Positions 8,067-15,381 of a stretch of DNA of 43,065 bases are shown here, piece after piece. The position numbers were made by a program, and so were the translations under genes. Each line of letters starts with the position of its first letter. The first letter of the stretch is position 1. Location: positions 1 through 43,065 of the forward strand of contig JAHAAK010000018.1 in NCBI GenBank assembly GCA_018376905.1. The letters are read 5' to 3'. This DNA comes from Collinsella sp. (GTDB lineage Bacteria > Actinomycetota > Coriobacteriia > Coriobacteriales > Coriobacteriaceae). The notes beneath the pieces were generated by a model that made no database searches, was not told the DNA's origin, and was given only the letters and a program-made list of their open reading frames with translations.

Positions 8067-9773
8067 CTACGAACGCAGTGTAATTTTATCTCGTAGCGAT
8101 TTGAGATCCTCGGTTACGGTACGGTCTTCCTGAATCATCTTCTGAACCTTTTTATAGCTCGTGCTGACGGTTGAATGGTTGCGGTTGCCAAACTCCGCGC
8201 CCACCGCCGTAGTCGTCATCTCACACATCTCGATGGCCAGATAGATGGCGATGTGGCGGGCTTTGGCAATGTTGGCGTTGCGGCGCGGGCCGATGAGCTC
8301 CTCGTGCGTCACGCCGTATTGCTCCTCGATGACAGACTGGACCGTCTGCACGTTGATCTTCTTGGCCGACGTGTCGAAGTACTGGCTTGCGATGGCGTCG
8401 ATGTCGTCGAAGCTGAGCTCGCTGCCCTCGCGTTCGCGGTCTCCCGCCTCGCCGGCACAGCGTTCGCAAAAGCTCTCGAGTTCGCGAATGTTGGTTCCCG
8501 AGACTTCTGCCATGTGCTTAAAGTGCTCGTCGGTCAGATGCCCACCATCGCCGCCATAGGCCGCCAGCAGCGAGTCGTCACCCGACTCGGGTGCGGCGGC
8601 TATCGTGTTCTCGTAGTAGCGCTGCAAGATCTTGTATTTCATCTCGTAGCTGGGCTCCGCCACCAAACAGAGCATACCGGCGTTAAAACGGCTGGTAAGG
8701 CGTTCGTCCATGCTCAGGTCTTTGGGTGCGCGGTCGGCTGCGATGACGACTTTTTTGTTGTTGCGGATAAACTCGTCCATGAGCTGGAAGAAGTAGTCCA
8801 CGCTCGCGCGCTTGCCGATGATGTTTTGAATGTCGTCGATAATGAGCACGTCCACGCCATGGTATGCCTGCATGATGGGGGCGTTGCTTTTCTTTTGGCG
8901 GTCGAACTCCGTCATCAGGTCATCGAGGTATGCCTGCGAGTTGGCGTACTTCACCTTGATCTCGGGCGACTTTTCGGCGAGCTCGTTTTTGATGGCGAGC
9001 AGCAGATGGGTCTTGCCCAGCCCCGATTTGCCATAGATGAACAGGGATGTGCATGTGCCGCGTTCGTCCGCGAGCGCGGCAAACTTGAGCGCCGAGCGAT
9101 AGGCATGGCTGTTTTCGGGGCCGTAGACAAAGTTTTCGAAGGTGAATTTCGAGTTGGCCGCGAGGGGTGCGCCGTCAGCGTTTTGCTCGGCCGGCGCCGC
9201 AGCTGCGGGGGCACTCGTGGGCGATGTAGAGGCTGGTTTTGCACTCTTTTCGGGCGCACCGCCTTTCATCTGGTTCATCATGCGGCGGAAATCGTCGGCC
9301 GAAAGCGTGTTTTTGATTGCGATGCCCGAATCCTCGCCCGGTGTTGCGTCGTGCGCGATAGGCATGTGTGTGGCAGCGGGCATGGGGGCTGCCCACGCCG
9401 AGACGGCGGGCATGGTTTCACGGGAAACATCGTCGTTTTGATGCTCGGGAGCCGACACTGCGGCGGCAGCCGGCGCCGCCGGGGGGACGACGGATGCCGC
9501 GGGTACGGCATTATCTGCCGCGGTGCCCTGCGGTGCCACGATGTTGAGCGCGATCGGCGCAAAGGCGATCTCTTCCAGGTACGCCTCGATGGTCGGCTGA
9601 TGCTTTTTGAGCTGAGCGATGGCAAATCGTGAGGGGGCCTCAATCGTCAAGGTGTCCTCGGTCAGGCTCACGGCGCGCGATTGCCCCAGCATGTTGATGA
9701 GGCGCGCATCTTGGCCGTCGCGCTGACAAAAGGCGATGGCATCCCCCAGGATGATGCTTGCTTCCTCGTCCAC
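8067..9773 (-). CDS. dnaA: Chromosomal replication initiator DnaA
   Basis: AAA+ initiator that binds DnaA boxes and melts oriC; 568 residues. Domain I covers about 1-85, and a long Ala/Pro-rich domain II about 85-220. Domain III has Walker A GKSGLGKTHL and Walker B VLIIDDIQNI. Domain IV ends in the helix-turn-helix GAEFGNRNHSTV. In E. coli the last motif is GGRDHTT; here Asn532, His533 and Ser534 replace Asp433, His434 and Thr435, which contact bases in the E. coli complex. The start is GTG with GGGAG upstream, 15 bases after the ATPase gene, suggesting one transcript. A parS-like sequence lies inside domain II coding DNA. Confidence 0.97.
   Translation of the reverse strand: MDEEASIILGDAIAFCQRDGQDARLINMLGQSRAVSLTEDTLTIEAPSRFAIAQLKKHQPTIEAYLEEIAFAPIALNIVAPQGTAADNAVPAASVVPPAAPAAAAVSAPEHQNDDVSRETMPAVSAWAAPMPAATHMPIAHDATPGEDSGIAIKNTLSADDFRRMMNQMKGGAPEKSAKPASTSPTSAPAAAAPAEQNADGAPLAANSKFTFENFVYGPENSHAYRSALKFAALADERGTCTSLFIYGKSGLGKTHLLLAIKNELAEKSPEIKVKYANSQAYLDDLMTEFDRQKKSNAPIMQAYHGVDVLIIDDIQNIIGKRASVDYFFQLMDEFIRNNKKVVIAADRAPKDLSMDERLTSRFNAGMLCLVAEPSYEMKYKILQRYYENTIAAAPESGDDSLLAAYGGDGGHLTDEHFKHMAEVSGTNIRELESFCERCAGEAGDREREGSELSFDDIDAIASQYFDTSAKKINVQTVQSVIEEQYGVTHEELIGPRRNANIAKARHIAIYLAIEMCEMTTTAVGAEFGNRNHSTVSTSYKKVQKMIQEDRTVTEDLKSLRDKITLRS
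9414..9429. promoter_or_regulatory. parS-like site inside dnaA
   Basis: GGTTTCACGGGAAACA matches 14 of 16 bases of the perfect parS palindrome TGTTTCACGTGAAACA found near parA. On the minus strand it encodes Val-Ser-Arg-Glu-Thr in the otherwise low-complexity domain II of DnaA, so it could be a selected site for ParB (Spo0J) or a chance match. Confidence 0.4.
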
Positions 9774-9788
9774 TGTCTCTCCCGTTCC

Positions 9789-11141
9789 TTAAGCCTGAGC
9801 CCGCACGCGAGCGCTTCCAATTTCGGTCAGATGGTATTTCTGCCCATGTTTGACCACCAAGCCCGCCTGTGCCAAATCGTTGAGCGTGCGCGACCAGGTG
9901 GGTGCGGAGTTTCCAAACGCCCGCGCCAAGTCCGTTGCGCCGCACTCTTGATGTTGGGCCAGATACCCCAATGCAGCGTTGCCGCGTTCGCTTACAAACA
10001 CGTCCGGCTGCGGTTGTGCGTATTGATTTGCCGCATTAGGATACATCATTTGAGCTGCTGGTTGTTGAGAACTCTGCATGGGCGGCACCTGCTGTTGAAA
10101 ACTTTGCGGCCACTGTTGGTAAGGCTGCGGCGGCATCTGCTGGGACCAAGGGTTAAATTGCCCCTGCGGCATCTGCTGATACGGCTGCTGGTATCCCTGA
10201 GGGTACTGCTGCGGATACGGCTGGGCATATCCCTGCTGCGGCATATATTGGGGAGGATACCCTTGGGGGTACGGTTGGTAGCCCATTTGCTGGACGTTCG
10301 GCATGGCCGCCGTCTGTTGCGCGACGTTTGTGTCCAGACCTGCCGAGTTTATGGTCTCCGACATGCTTTGCGCCGTGTGGCCCAGCGATACCTGGGGATC
10401 CTGCACTGGAAAAGCTCCGGGTTGCTGCATGTGCACCACGGGTTGCTGCATCTGTTGTGCTATCACAGGCTGCTGTGCAAACGTGTCGGGTAGGGGGTAT
10501 GCTGACTGCTCCGTCTCGGGGCGCACGGCGGCCCCTCGCCCTCCGGCTCGCTCGATTTCCTGCACGCGTTTGGGGTCCAGGCTTACCGTGACCACGGTGC
10601 CGTTGCCCATGTTGTCCTCGATGGATACGGCGCCGCCGGCGTTTTCCAAGTACTCCTGCACCATGGGAAACCCGGCTCCGGTTCCGCGGATGTATCGCTT
10701 CATGTTGCTGTTTGCGCTGGTGACGCCAAAATCGAAGGCGCGCTCCTTGTCGTCGATCCCCGGTCCCTGATCTGCGAATCGGATGGTGTCGCCGCCGTCT
10801 AGGATCGAGATGATGGGCTCTGCAAAGTGGGCGTGGATAAAGTTTTCGACAATCTCGCGGATAACCATGAGCGAGATGTGCCCGCCCTGCTCTTTCATGC
10901 ACTGGTAGACGGTGTTGGTTGTCTCTTCCAGATAGGTGCGCACGTCCTTCGGTTCGATGACGATGACGCGCGGCGTCGACAGCATGTCGTCATAGACCGC
11001 GATGCGTGCCGCATACATGGCACCCTGCGCTTTCGCAGCGGCCTGCTCTTCCTGGCCGCGCTTTTCGCGCACGCCGGTGATGTGCTCGTTGTCAGGTGCC
11101 GGGTCTCCGGAATCGACCATGGTGTAAAAGTCGTCAGACAT
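9789..11141 (-). CDS. GHKL ATPase with C-terminal winged helix
   Basis: Unrecognised 450-residue protein encoded immediately upstream of dnaA. Residues about 55-205 resemble a histidine-kinase/anti-sigma type ATPase: N box EIVENFIHA, G1 box FADQGPGI and G2 box GTGAGFPMV are all present. No phospho-acceptor His domain, membrane segment or sensor domain is visible. Residues about 205-380 are a Gln/Pro/Tyr-rich linker with repeated PQGYxxPY-like units. Residues about 383-450 resemble a winged helix (ARAFGNSAPTWSRTLNDL, then a LVVKHGQKYHLT wing). Start is ATG at 11141. With 15 bases between its stop and dnaA they are probably co-transcribed, suggesting a role in dnaA expression or origin control. 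That role is inference; an anti-sigma or switch kinase is an alternative. Confidence 0.8.
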   Translation of the reverse strand: MSDDFYTMVDSGDPAPDNEHITGVREKRGQEEQAAAKAQGAMYAARIAVYDDMLSTPRVIVIEPKDVRTYLEETTNTVYQCMKEQGGHISLMVIREIVENFIHAHFAEPIISILDGGDTIRFADQGPGIDDKERAFDFGVTSANSNMKRYIRGTGAGFPMVQEYLENAGGAVSIEDNMGNGTVVTVSLDPKRVQEIERAGGRGAAVRPETEQSAYPLPDTFAQQPVIAQQMQQPVVHMQQPGAFPVQDPQVSLGHTAQSMSETINSAGLDTNVAQQTAAMPNVQQMGYQPYPQGYPPQYMPQQGYAQPYPQQYPQGYQQPYQQMPQGQFNPWSQQMPPQPYQQWPQSFQQQVPPMQSSQQPAAQMMYPNAANQYAQPQPDVFVSERGNAALGYLAQHQECGATDLARAFGNSAPTWSRTLNDLAQAGLVVKHGQKYHLTEIGSARVRAQA

Positions 11142-11384
11142 GCTGCTCGCAATCTTTCATAAGGTTTCGAACAAATAGTAGCTCACCGTGCAATGTTTCT
11201 CATCTTTCGACAACTTTTCAAAACCTGTTGAAAACTTTGGAAAACGGGCGAAAAGTTCTCAACATTGCCAACATGACCTGTTGAAAACTTGGTGAAATAT
11301 CGTGAAAAGTTGCCGTACCCTGCAAATTTCAGTTGGGCTTATGGGGGAACCGTGTGAACTACGCAACCTTTTACCTTTGATTTC
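11142..11384. other. Candidate oriC with DnaA-box-like repeats
   Basis: Gap at the point where transcription diverges, between the ATPase-dnaA unit and rpmH. It is crowded with related elements: ACCTGTTGAAAACTT at 11223-11237 and again at 11276-11290, an inverted half CAACTTTTCA at 11211-11220 facing the first, and half elements GAAAAGTT near 11250 and 11304. The core TTTTCAACA differs from the standard box TTATCCACA at two positions. Leftward genes are all minus and rightward genes all plus, as expected for replication fork divergence here. The promoter of the ATPase-dnaA transcript must also lie here; I could not fix it. Confidence 0.65.
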
Positions 11385-11414
11385 TTGACATTTGAACATT
11401 GATTTCCCTACAAT
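11385..11414 (+). promoter_or_regulatory. Promoter of rpmH operon
   Basis: Perfect -35 TTGACA (11385-11390), 18-base spacer and -10 TACAAT (11409-11414). It would drive rpmH-rnpA-yidD-yidC-jag, with a leader of about 65 bases. Confidence 0.85.
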
Positions 11415-11486
11415 CTTCAAGCTCACGTGTCTATATCTGCGTCCGCGCTCCCGCGGACACTCGAAATGCAGCAGGAGGAACTTAAG

Positions 11487-11621
11487 ATGAAGCGTACGTA
11501 TCAGCCTAATAAGCGTAAGCGTGCCAAGACCCATGGCTTCCGTGCCCGTATGGCCACCAAGGGTGGTCGTGCCGTGCTCGCCCGTCGCCGCGCCAAGGGC
11601 CGCAAGCGTCTCACTGTCTAG
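11487..11621 (+). CDS. rpmH: Ribosomal protein bL34
   Basis: Small, very basic 44-residue protein of the large ribosomal subunit, beginning MKRTYQPNKRKRAKTHGF and rich in Arg/Lys throughout, as is normal for bL34. The true start is the ATG at 11487, with AGGAGG eight bases upstream; the frame is open further upstream but those residues are not part of the family. It is followed by rnpA after 20 bases, the usual arrangement next to the origin. Confidence 0.98.
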   Translation: MKRTYQPNKRKRAKTHGFRARMATKGGRAVLARRRAKGRKRLTV

Positions 11622-11641
11622 CAGCGATACACACATCTCGC

Positions 11642-11980
11642 ATGAAGACTATTAAGTCTCGGCAAGATTTCGAGCATGTGTTCAGTCAGGGGCGTCGTTT
11701 CAATCACCCTCTGATTCGAATGACCATATGTGAATCGGTTGGCGAAGGCGACTCCGGAAGGGTCGCCTTCGTTGGTGCTAAACGGCTCGGTTGTGCAGTT
11801 GTGCGCAACCGTTCTAAGCGTGTGATGCGCGAGGCCGCCCGCAGCTGCGGATTTCCCGTTGCGGGTTATGACATCATCTTGTTCGCGACTCCCAAGACGA
11901 GGATCTCCTCGCCGCAGGAGATGGACAAGGCATTGCGTTCGCTTATGAAACGCGCCGGCGTTGCCGGGGAGGAGCGATGA
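11642..11980 (+). CDS. rnpA: Ribonuclease P protein component
   Basis: Protein subunit that helps the RNase P RNA cut 5' leaders from tRNA precursors; 112 residues. The family motif KRLGCAVVRNRSKRVMREAAR, with the RNR box that binds the RNA, lies near residues 46-66, and VAGYDIILFATP follows. Start is ATG at 11642. It overlaps yidD by four bases (ATGA), so the two are translationally coupled. Confidence 0.97.
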   Translation: MKTIKSRQDFEHVFSQGRRFNHPLIRMTICESVGEGDSGRVAFVGAKRLGCAVVRNRSKRVMREAARSCGFPVAGYDIILFATPKTRISSPQEMDKALRSLMKRAGVAGEER

Positions 11981-12201
11981 GCAATCACGTTTTGCGACGT
12001 GTTGCCATCGCTCCTATTCGCATATACCAACAGGTTATTTCGCCCTTATTACCTGACGCCTGCATTTATTACCCAACGTGCTCGCAATATGCCGTTCAGG
12101 CGATTGAGAAGTACGGTGTTTTGAGAGGCTGCTGGCTTGCCGTGAGGCGCATCGCTCGCTGCAATCCCCTGCACGTCGGCGGTTATGACCCTGTGCCCTA
12201 G
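11977..12201 (+). CDS. yidD: Membrane protein insertion factor YidD
   Basis: 74-residue protein of the UPF0161/YidD family, a small amphipathic protein at the inner face of the membrane that assists YidC-dependent insertion. The conserved CIYYPTCSQYAVQAIEKYG block and the RRIARCNPLHVGGYDPVP end are intact, with their conserved cysteines. It starts inside the end of rnpA and is followed 29 bases later by yidC. Confidence 0.95.
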   Translation: MSNHVLRRVAIAPIRIYQQVISPLLPDACIYYPTCSQYAVQAIEKYGVLRGCWLAVRRIARCNPLHVGGYDPVP

Positions 12202-12230
12202 TTGGCACTCGCTATCGGAGGAAAACTTAC

Positions 12231-13001
12231 ATGTGGGATTGGATCGTTAACATCCTTTTCGAGCTGCTCAAGCTCATCCAGACCTTTGCGGTCGACTGGG
12301 GCCTGTCCATCATCATCCTGGTGGTCATCATCCGTCTGCTGCTGACGCCGCTCATGCTCAAGTCGACAAAGTCGACGGCGCGCATGCAGGTGCTTCAGCC
12401 CAAGATGCTCGAGATCCAGGAGCGCTACGCCGACGACCCCCAGCGTCAGGCCGAGGAGATGCAGAAGTTCTACAGCGAGAACAAGTTCAACCCCATGGCT
12501 GGCTGTCTGCCGCTGCTGATTCAGATGCCTATCCTGTTCGCCCTGTTTACATTGCTGCGCAACCTGCCGCAGTACTTTAACGACGGCACGTTCTCGTTCT
12601 TCAACATCCTGCCCGACCTGACCACCACGCCGAGTGCCTCTTTTGCCGATGGCTTTATGGTTGCGCTGCCTGCGCTGATTTGCCTGATTCTGTTTGCCGT
12701 TCTCACCTTGATTCCGCAGCTGTATATGTCCCGCAATCAGACCGGTCAGCAGGCCCAGAGCATGCGTATGATGGCTGTTGTCATGACCGTCATGATGCTT
12801 TGGATGGGCTGGAGCCTGCCCGTCGGCGTTCTGCTGTACTACGATGTGTCATCTGCCTGGCAGGTTATCCAGCAGATCTTCGTGACGCAGAAGGTTATCG
12901 ACAAGGCTAAGGCCGATGAGGAGGAGCGCCTCAAGAACGCTCCGCTTCAGGTCGAGGTTACTCGTCGCGAGAAGAAGCCGCGCCCGCACAAGAAGAAGTA
13001 G
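12231..13001 (+). CDS. yidC: Membrane protein insertase YidC/Oxa1
   Basis: Inserts proteins into the cytoplasmic membrane; 256 residues with five predicted membrane segments and the 60KD_IMP core. The first core helix carries the conserved hydrophilic-groove Arg (VVIIRLLLTPL, near residue 36). A cytosolic hairpin with FNPMAGCLPLLIQMP follows, then later helices and a Lys/Arg-rich tail ending in three Lys. It lacks the large periplasmic domain of Gram-negative YidC and has no lipobox. Shine-Dalgarno GGAGG is nine bases before the ATG. Confidence 0.96.
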   Translation: MWDWIVNILFELLKLIQTFAVDWGLSIIILVVIIRLLLTPLMLKSTKSTARMQVLQPKMLEIQERYADDPQRQAEEMQKFYSENKFNPMAGCLPLLIQMPILFALFTLLRNLPQYFNDGTFSFFNILPDLTTTPSASFADGFMVALPALICLILFAVLTLIPQLYMSRNQTGQQAQSMRMMAVVMTVMMLWMGWSLPVGVLLYYDVSSAWQVIQQIFVTQKVIDKAKADEEERLKNAPLQVEVTRREKKPRPHKKK

Positions 13002-13017
13002 TGGGATAGTATTCTTA

Positions 13018-13031
13018 TTTAGGTACCTAAC
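13018..13031. repeat. Palindromic 14-mer, copy 1
   Basis: TTTAGGTACCTAAC, containing the 12-bp palindrome TTAGGTACCTAA, directly upstream of jag. The identical 14-mer recurs at 16519-16532 just after the 84-residue gene. It could be an operator or a chance repeat. Confidence 0.5.
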
Positions 13032-13045
13032 TTTTGGAGTTCGTT

Positions 13046-13615
13046 ATGTCTGAAGAGATCGTCGAGGATATGCTTGAGGAGGTTGTCCCGCAGGTCGCGG
13101 GCGATTATCCCGAGATTGCACAGCGTTACAAGGCTGGTGAAGAGCTGACCGATGAGGAGCTCGACACCATTGCCGATGTGGCTATTTCCATTCTGCGTTC
13201 CATCCTTTCGCACTTCGATGCGGCGAACTCTCCCATCGATGAGTATGAGGGCGATGAGGGCGAGTTGATTCTGGACGTAACCGCTCCGGATCTTGCTGTT
13301 CTTATTGGTCGTCATGGACGCACCCTCGATGCTCTTCAGGTTATGTTCTCGCTGCTGGTGAGCCGCAAGCTTGGCTTTAGGTATCCGGTTGTCGTTGACG
13401 TCGAGGGCTATAAGAGCCGTCGACAGGACAAGGTTGCTTCTATGGCACAGTCCGCCGCCGAGCGCGCTATTCGCACTCATAAGAGTGTTTCGCTGCCGCC
13501 TATGAATGCCTATGAACGTCGACTGGTTCATATTGCCCTTCGTGGTAACGATGCTGTAGACACGCATTCTGAGGGCTCTGATCCCGATCGCCATGTTGTG
13601 ATTGTTGCTCGATAA
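13046..13615 (+). CDS. jag: KH/R3H RNA-binding protein Jag (KhpB)
   Basis: RNA-binding protein, 189 residues, which in Gram-positives pairs with KhpA and influences cell division and elongation. After an acidic N-terminal region it has a KH-like domain (LIGRHGRTLDALQ near residues 91-103) and an R3H domain (RRLVHIAL then DTHSEGSDPDRHVVI). The Jag-N domain of the longer SpoIIIJ-associated proteins is missing. I choose ATG at 13046 because GGAG lies six bases before it; an in-frame TTG further upstream overlaps that site. It is the last gene of the rpmH operon, ended by a strong terminator. Confidence 0.93.
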   Translation: MSEEIVEDMLEEVVPQVAGDYPEIAQRYKAGEELTDEELDTIADVAISILRSILSHFDAANSPIDEYEGDEGELILDVTAPDLAVLIGRHGRTLDALQVMFSLLVSRKLGFRYPVVVDVEGYKSRRQDKVASMAQSAAERAIRTHKSVSLPPMNAYERRLVHIALRGNDAVDTHSEGSDPDRHVVIVAR

Positions 13616-13633
13616 GCTTCTCGAGTCTATGCT

Positions 13634-13665
13634 AAGGGGACGTGGTTTCCACGTCCCCTTTTTTT
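13634..13665 (+). terminator. Terminator after jag
   Basis: Perfect 12-bp stem AAGGGGACGTGG / CCACGTCCCCTT with a TTT loop and a T run. It ends the rpmH-jag operon and separates it from rsmG. Confidence 0.93.
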
Positions 13666-13710
13666 GTCAAAAGTTTTCGATACATTGATTTTTGTCAGAA
13701 AGGAGTCGTC

Positions 13711-14448
13711 TTGTTTGTGTTAACTAATGAGCAGGCAAGTCTGATGCTGTCCCGTCTCATATCGTATTGTAAAGACTATTCTCTGAAGGTCTCCGAGGAT
13801 AGCCTTCGTGTCTGTATCCAGCATCTTGATCTTGTTCTGGAAGCCAATAAGACTACCAATCTAACGCGCATCCTAAATGTTGACGATGCTGCAGTTCTCC
13901 ATATTCTGGACTCACTTGTTCTGCTTCCCTATATTAATAAAGCTCCTGAAGGCGCTTTGCTGGATATGGGTACCGGTGCTGGCTTCCCCGGTATTCCACT
14001 GACTATTGCAAGCGGACGGAAGGCTACATATATCGATTCGGTTGGCAAGAAGGTTGATGCCGTTAATTCCTTTGTTAAGGAGCTTGGCCTTAAGCATGCT
14101 CATGCCGTTCATGATCGTCTTGAGGAATATGCCCGATCCCATAAGAAACAATTTGCTGTCGTTACTGCTCGCGCGCTTGCACCGTTACCAGTTCTCGTTG
14201 AGTACGCTTCTCCTTTCTTAATAGATGGAGGTTTCTTTGTCATTACTAAGGGGAACCCGTCGGACGATGAACTTCAGTCTGGCATGGCTGCTGCAAAGAT
14301 ATGCGGGTTTACCACGCTTATGACGGATGATTTGAATTTGCCAAATGACTTGGGTCATCGTGAGTTCATTATTTTAAATAAGTCTCGTCCGTCATCCGTT
14401 TCTCTTCCTCGTGCTAATGGCATGGCGAAGAAGAATCCGCTTGCCTAG
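13711..14448 (+). CDS. rsmG: 16S rRNA G527 methyltransferase RsmG
   Basis: SAM-dependent enzyme (GidB) that makes m7G at position 527 of 16S rRNA; loss gives low-level streptomycin resistance in several bacteria. It has 245 residues. The SAM-binding motif LLDMGTGAGFPGIPLTIA lies near residue 80, and VVTARALAPLPVLVEY near residue 150. The best start is TTG at 13711, since AAGGAG is six bases upstream and the resulting length fits the family; a longer upstream frame lacks a ribosome site. It is visibly more AT-rich than the genes to its left. Its stop is followed within two bases by the first parS site. Confidence 0.93.
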   Translation: MFVLTNEQASLMLSRLISYCKDYSLKVSEDSLRVCIQHLDLVLEANKTTNLTRILNVDDAAVLHILDSLVLLPYINKAPEGALLDMGTGAGFPGIPLTIASGRKATYIDSVGKKVDAVNSFVKELGLKHAHAVHDRLEEYARSHKKQFAVVTARALAPLPVLVEYASPFLIDGGFFVITKGNPSDDELQSGMAAAKICGFTTLMTDDLNLPNDLGHREFIILNKSRPSSVSLPRANGMAKKNPLA

Positions 14449-14449
14449 A

Positions 14450-14465
14450 TGTTTCACGTGAAACA
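14450..14465. promoter_or_regulatory. parS site 1
   Basis: TGTTTCACGTGAAACA, a perfect 16-bp palindrome identical to the consensus bound by Spo0J/ParB, immediately after rsmG. Confidence 0.95.
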
Positions 14466-14488
14466 TAATGGATAGTAATGACTTGCTA

Positions 14489-14504
14489 TGTTTCACGTGA
14501 AACA
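14489..14504. promoter_or_regulatory. parS site 2
   Basis: Second perfect copy of the 16-bp parS palindrome, 39 bases from site 1; flanking bases extend the symmetry (CTA before, TAG after). Confidence 0.95.
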
Positions 14505-14526
14505 TAGCGGGGATGTCGAATTGGAA

Positions 14527-14542
14527 TGTTTCACGTGAAACA
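14527..14542. promoter_or_regulatory. parS site 3
   Basis: Third perfect parS palindrome, 38 bases from site 2 and about 38 bases before the parA start. Spacing of 38-39 bases puts the three sites near the same face of the helix. ParB bound here could also control parAB transcription. Confidence 0.95.
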
Positions 14543-14580
14543 TCCTCCGTTTAACAGCTTTAAATACACCAGGAGGGACC

Positions 14581-15381
14581 GTGGGATTTCGCGACGTTAA
14601 GCGTTCAAAAAGCGCAAAAGACACGCGTATCATTGCAATCATCAATCAAAAAGGCGGCGTAGGTAAGTCTACGACAGCCGTCAACCTAGCAGCTGCACTG
14701 GGAGAACAGGGTCGAAAAACGCTGATTGTTGATTTTGACCCGCAAGGCAATAGTACGAGCGGTTTTGGAATTGAAAAAGAAGACCTGGATCACTGTATCT
14801 ATGATGCGTTGCTAAATGATGTTCCAGCGGAATCGCTTGTTCTTGATACAAATTGTAAAAAGGTCTTTGTGATTCCAGCTACCATCCAACTTGCTGGCGC
14901 GGAAATCGAGCTTGTAAGCGCGATTGCTCGTGAAACTCGCCTAAAAGATCTACTAGAGCCTATTCAGGATGAGTTTGACTTCATCTTTATCGACTGTCCG
15001 CCTTCGCTTGGTTTGTTAACGATTAATGCATTGACGGCAGCAGATAGCGTTTTGATTCCAATCCAGTGCGAGTATTATGCGCTCGAAGGTGTCACAAAGC
15101 TTCTTGAGTCGATGAAAATGGTTAAATCGCGCCTGAATAAGACTCTTGATACGTATGGCGTGCTTATGACGATGTATGATTCGCGTACATCGCTTTCGAA
15201 TCAAGTTGTTGAAGAAGTGCAATCGTATTTTGGCGAGAAGACATTCAAAACCCTGATTCCGCGTACCGTAAAAATTTCGGAAGCACCGTCGTTCGGAGAA
15301 CCGGTCATTACCTATGCACCTCAAAACAAGGGTGCAAAGGCGTATATGAACCTTGCTAAAGAGGTGATTAAGCGTGCCTAG
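14581..15381 (+). CDS. parA: Chromosome partitioning ATPase ParA/Soj
   Basis: Walker-type ATPase that binds DNA non-specifically and moves ParB-parS complexes so that origins segregate; in Gram-positives it also modulates DnaA. 266 residues. The deviant Walker A KGGVGKSTTAVNLA with its signature Lys lies near residues 25-38, Walker A' as IVDFDPQGN near 50, and Walker B as FIFIDCPPSLG near 120. Start is GTG with AGGAGGG upstream. A short basic N-terminal tail precedes the ATPase fold. It overlaps parB by eight bases and is preceded by three parS sites. Confidence 0.97.
   Translation: MGFRDVKRSKSAKDTRIIAIINQKGGVGKSTTAVNLAAALGEQGRKTLIVDFDPQGNSTSGFGIEKEDLDHCIYDALLNDVPAESLVLDTNCKKVFVIPATIQLAGAEIELVSAIARETRLKDLLEPIQDEFDFIFIDCPPSLGLLTINALTAADSVLIPIQCEYYALEGVTKLLESMKMVKSRLNKTLDTYGVLMTMYDSRTSLSNQVVEEVQSYFGEKTFKTLIPRTVKISEAPSFGEPVITYAPQNKGAKAYMNLAKEVIKRA

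Noticed and set aside
8175..9632. 485-residue open frame opposite dnaA
   Set aside because: Antisense shadow of dnaA, which is certain from its Walker and helix-turn-helix motifs.
7829..11486. Canonical TTATCCACA DnaA boxes
   Set aside because: I found no exact copy in either gap; only variants centred on TTTTCAACA and TTTTCCACG.
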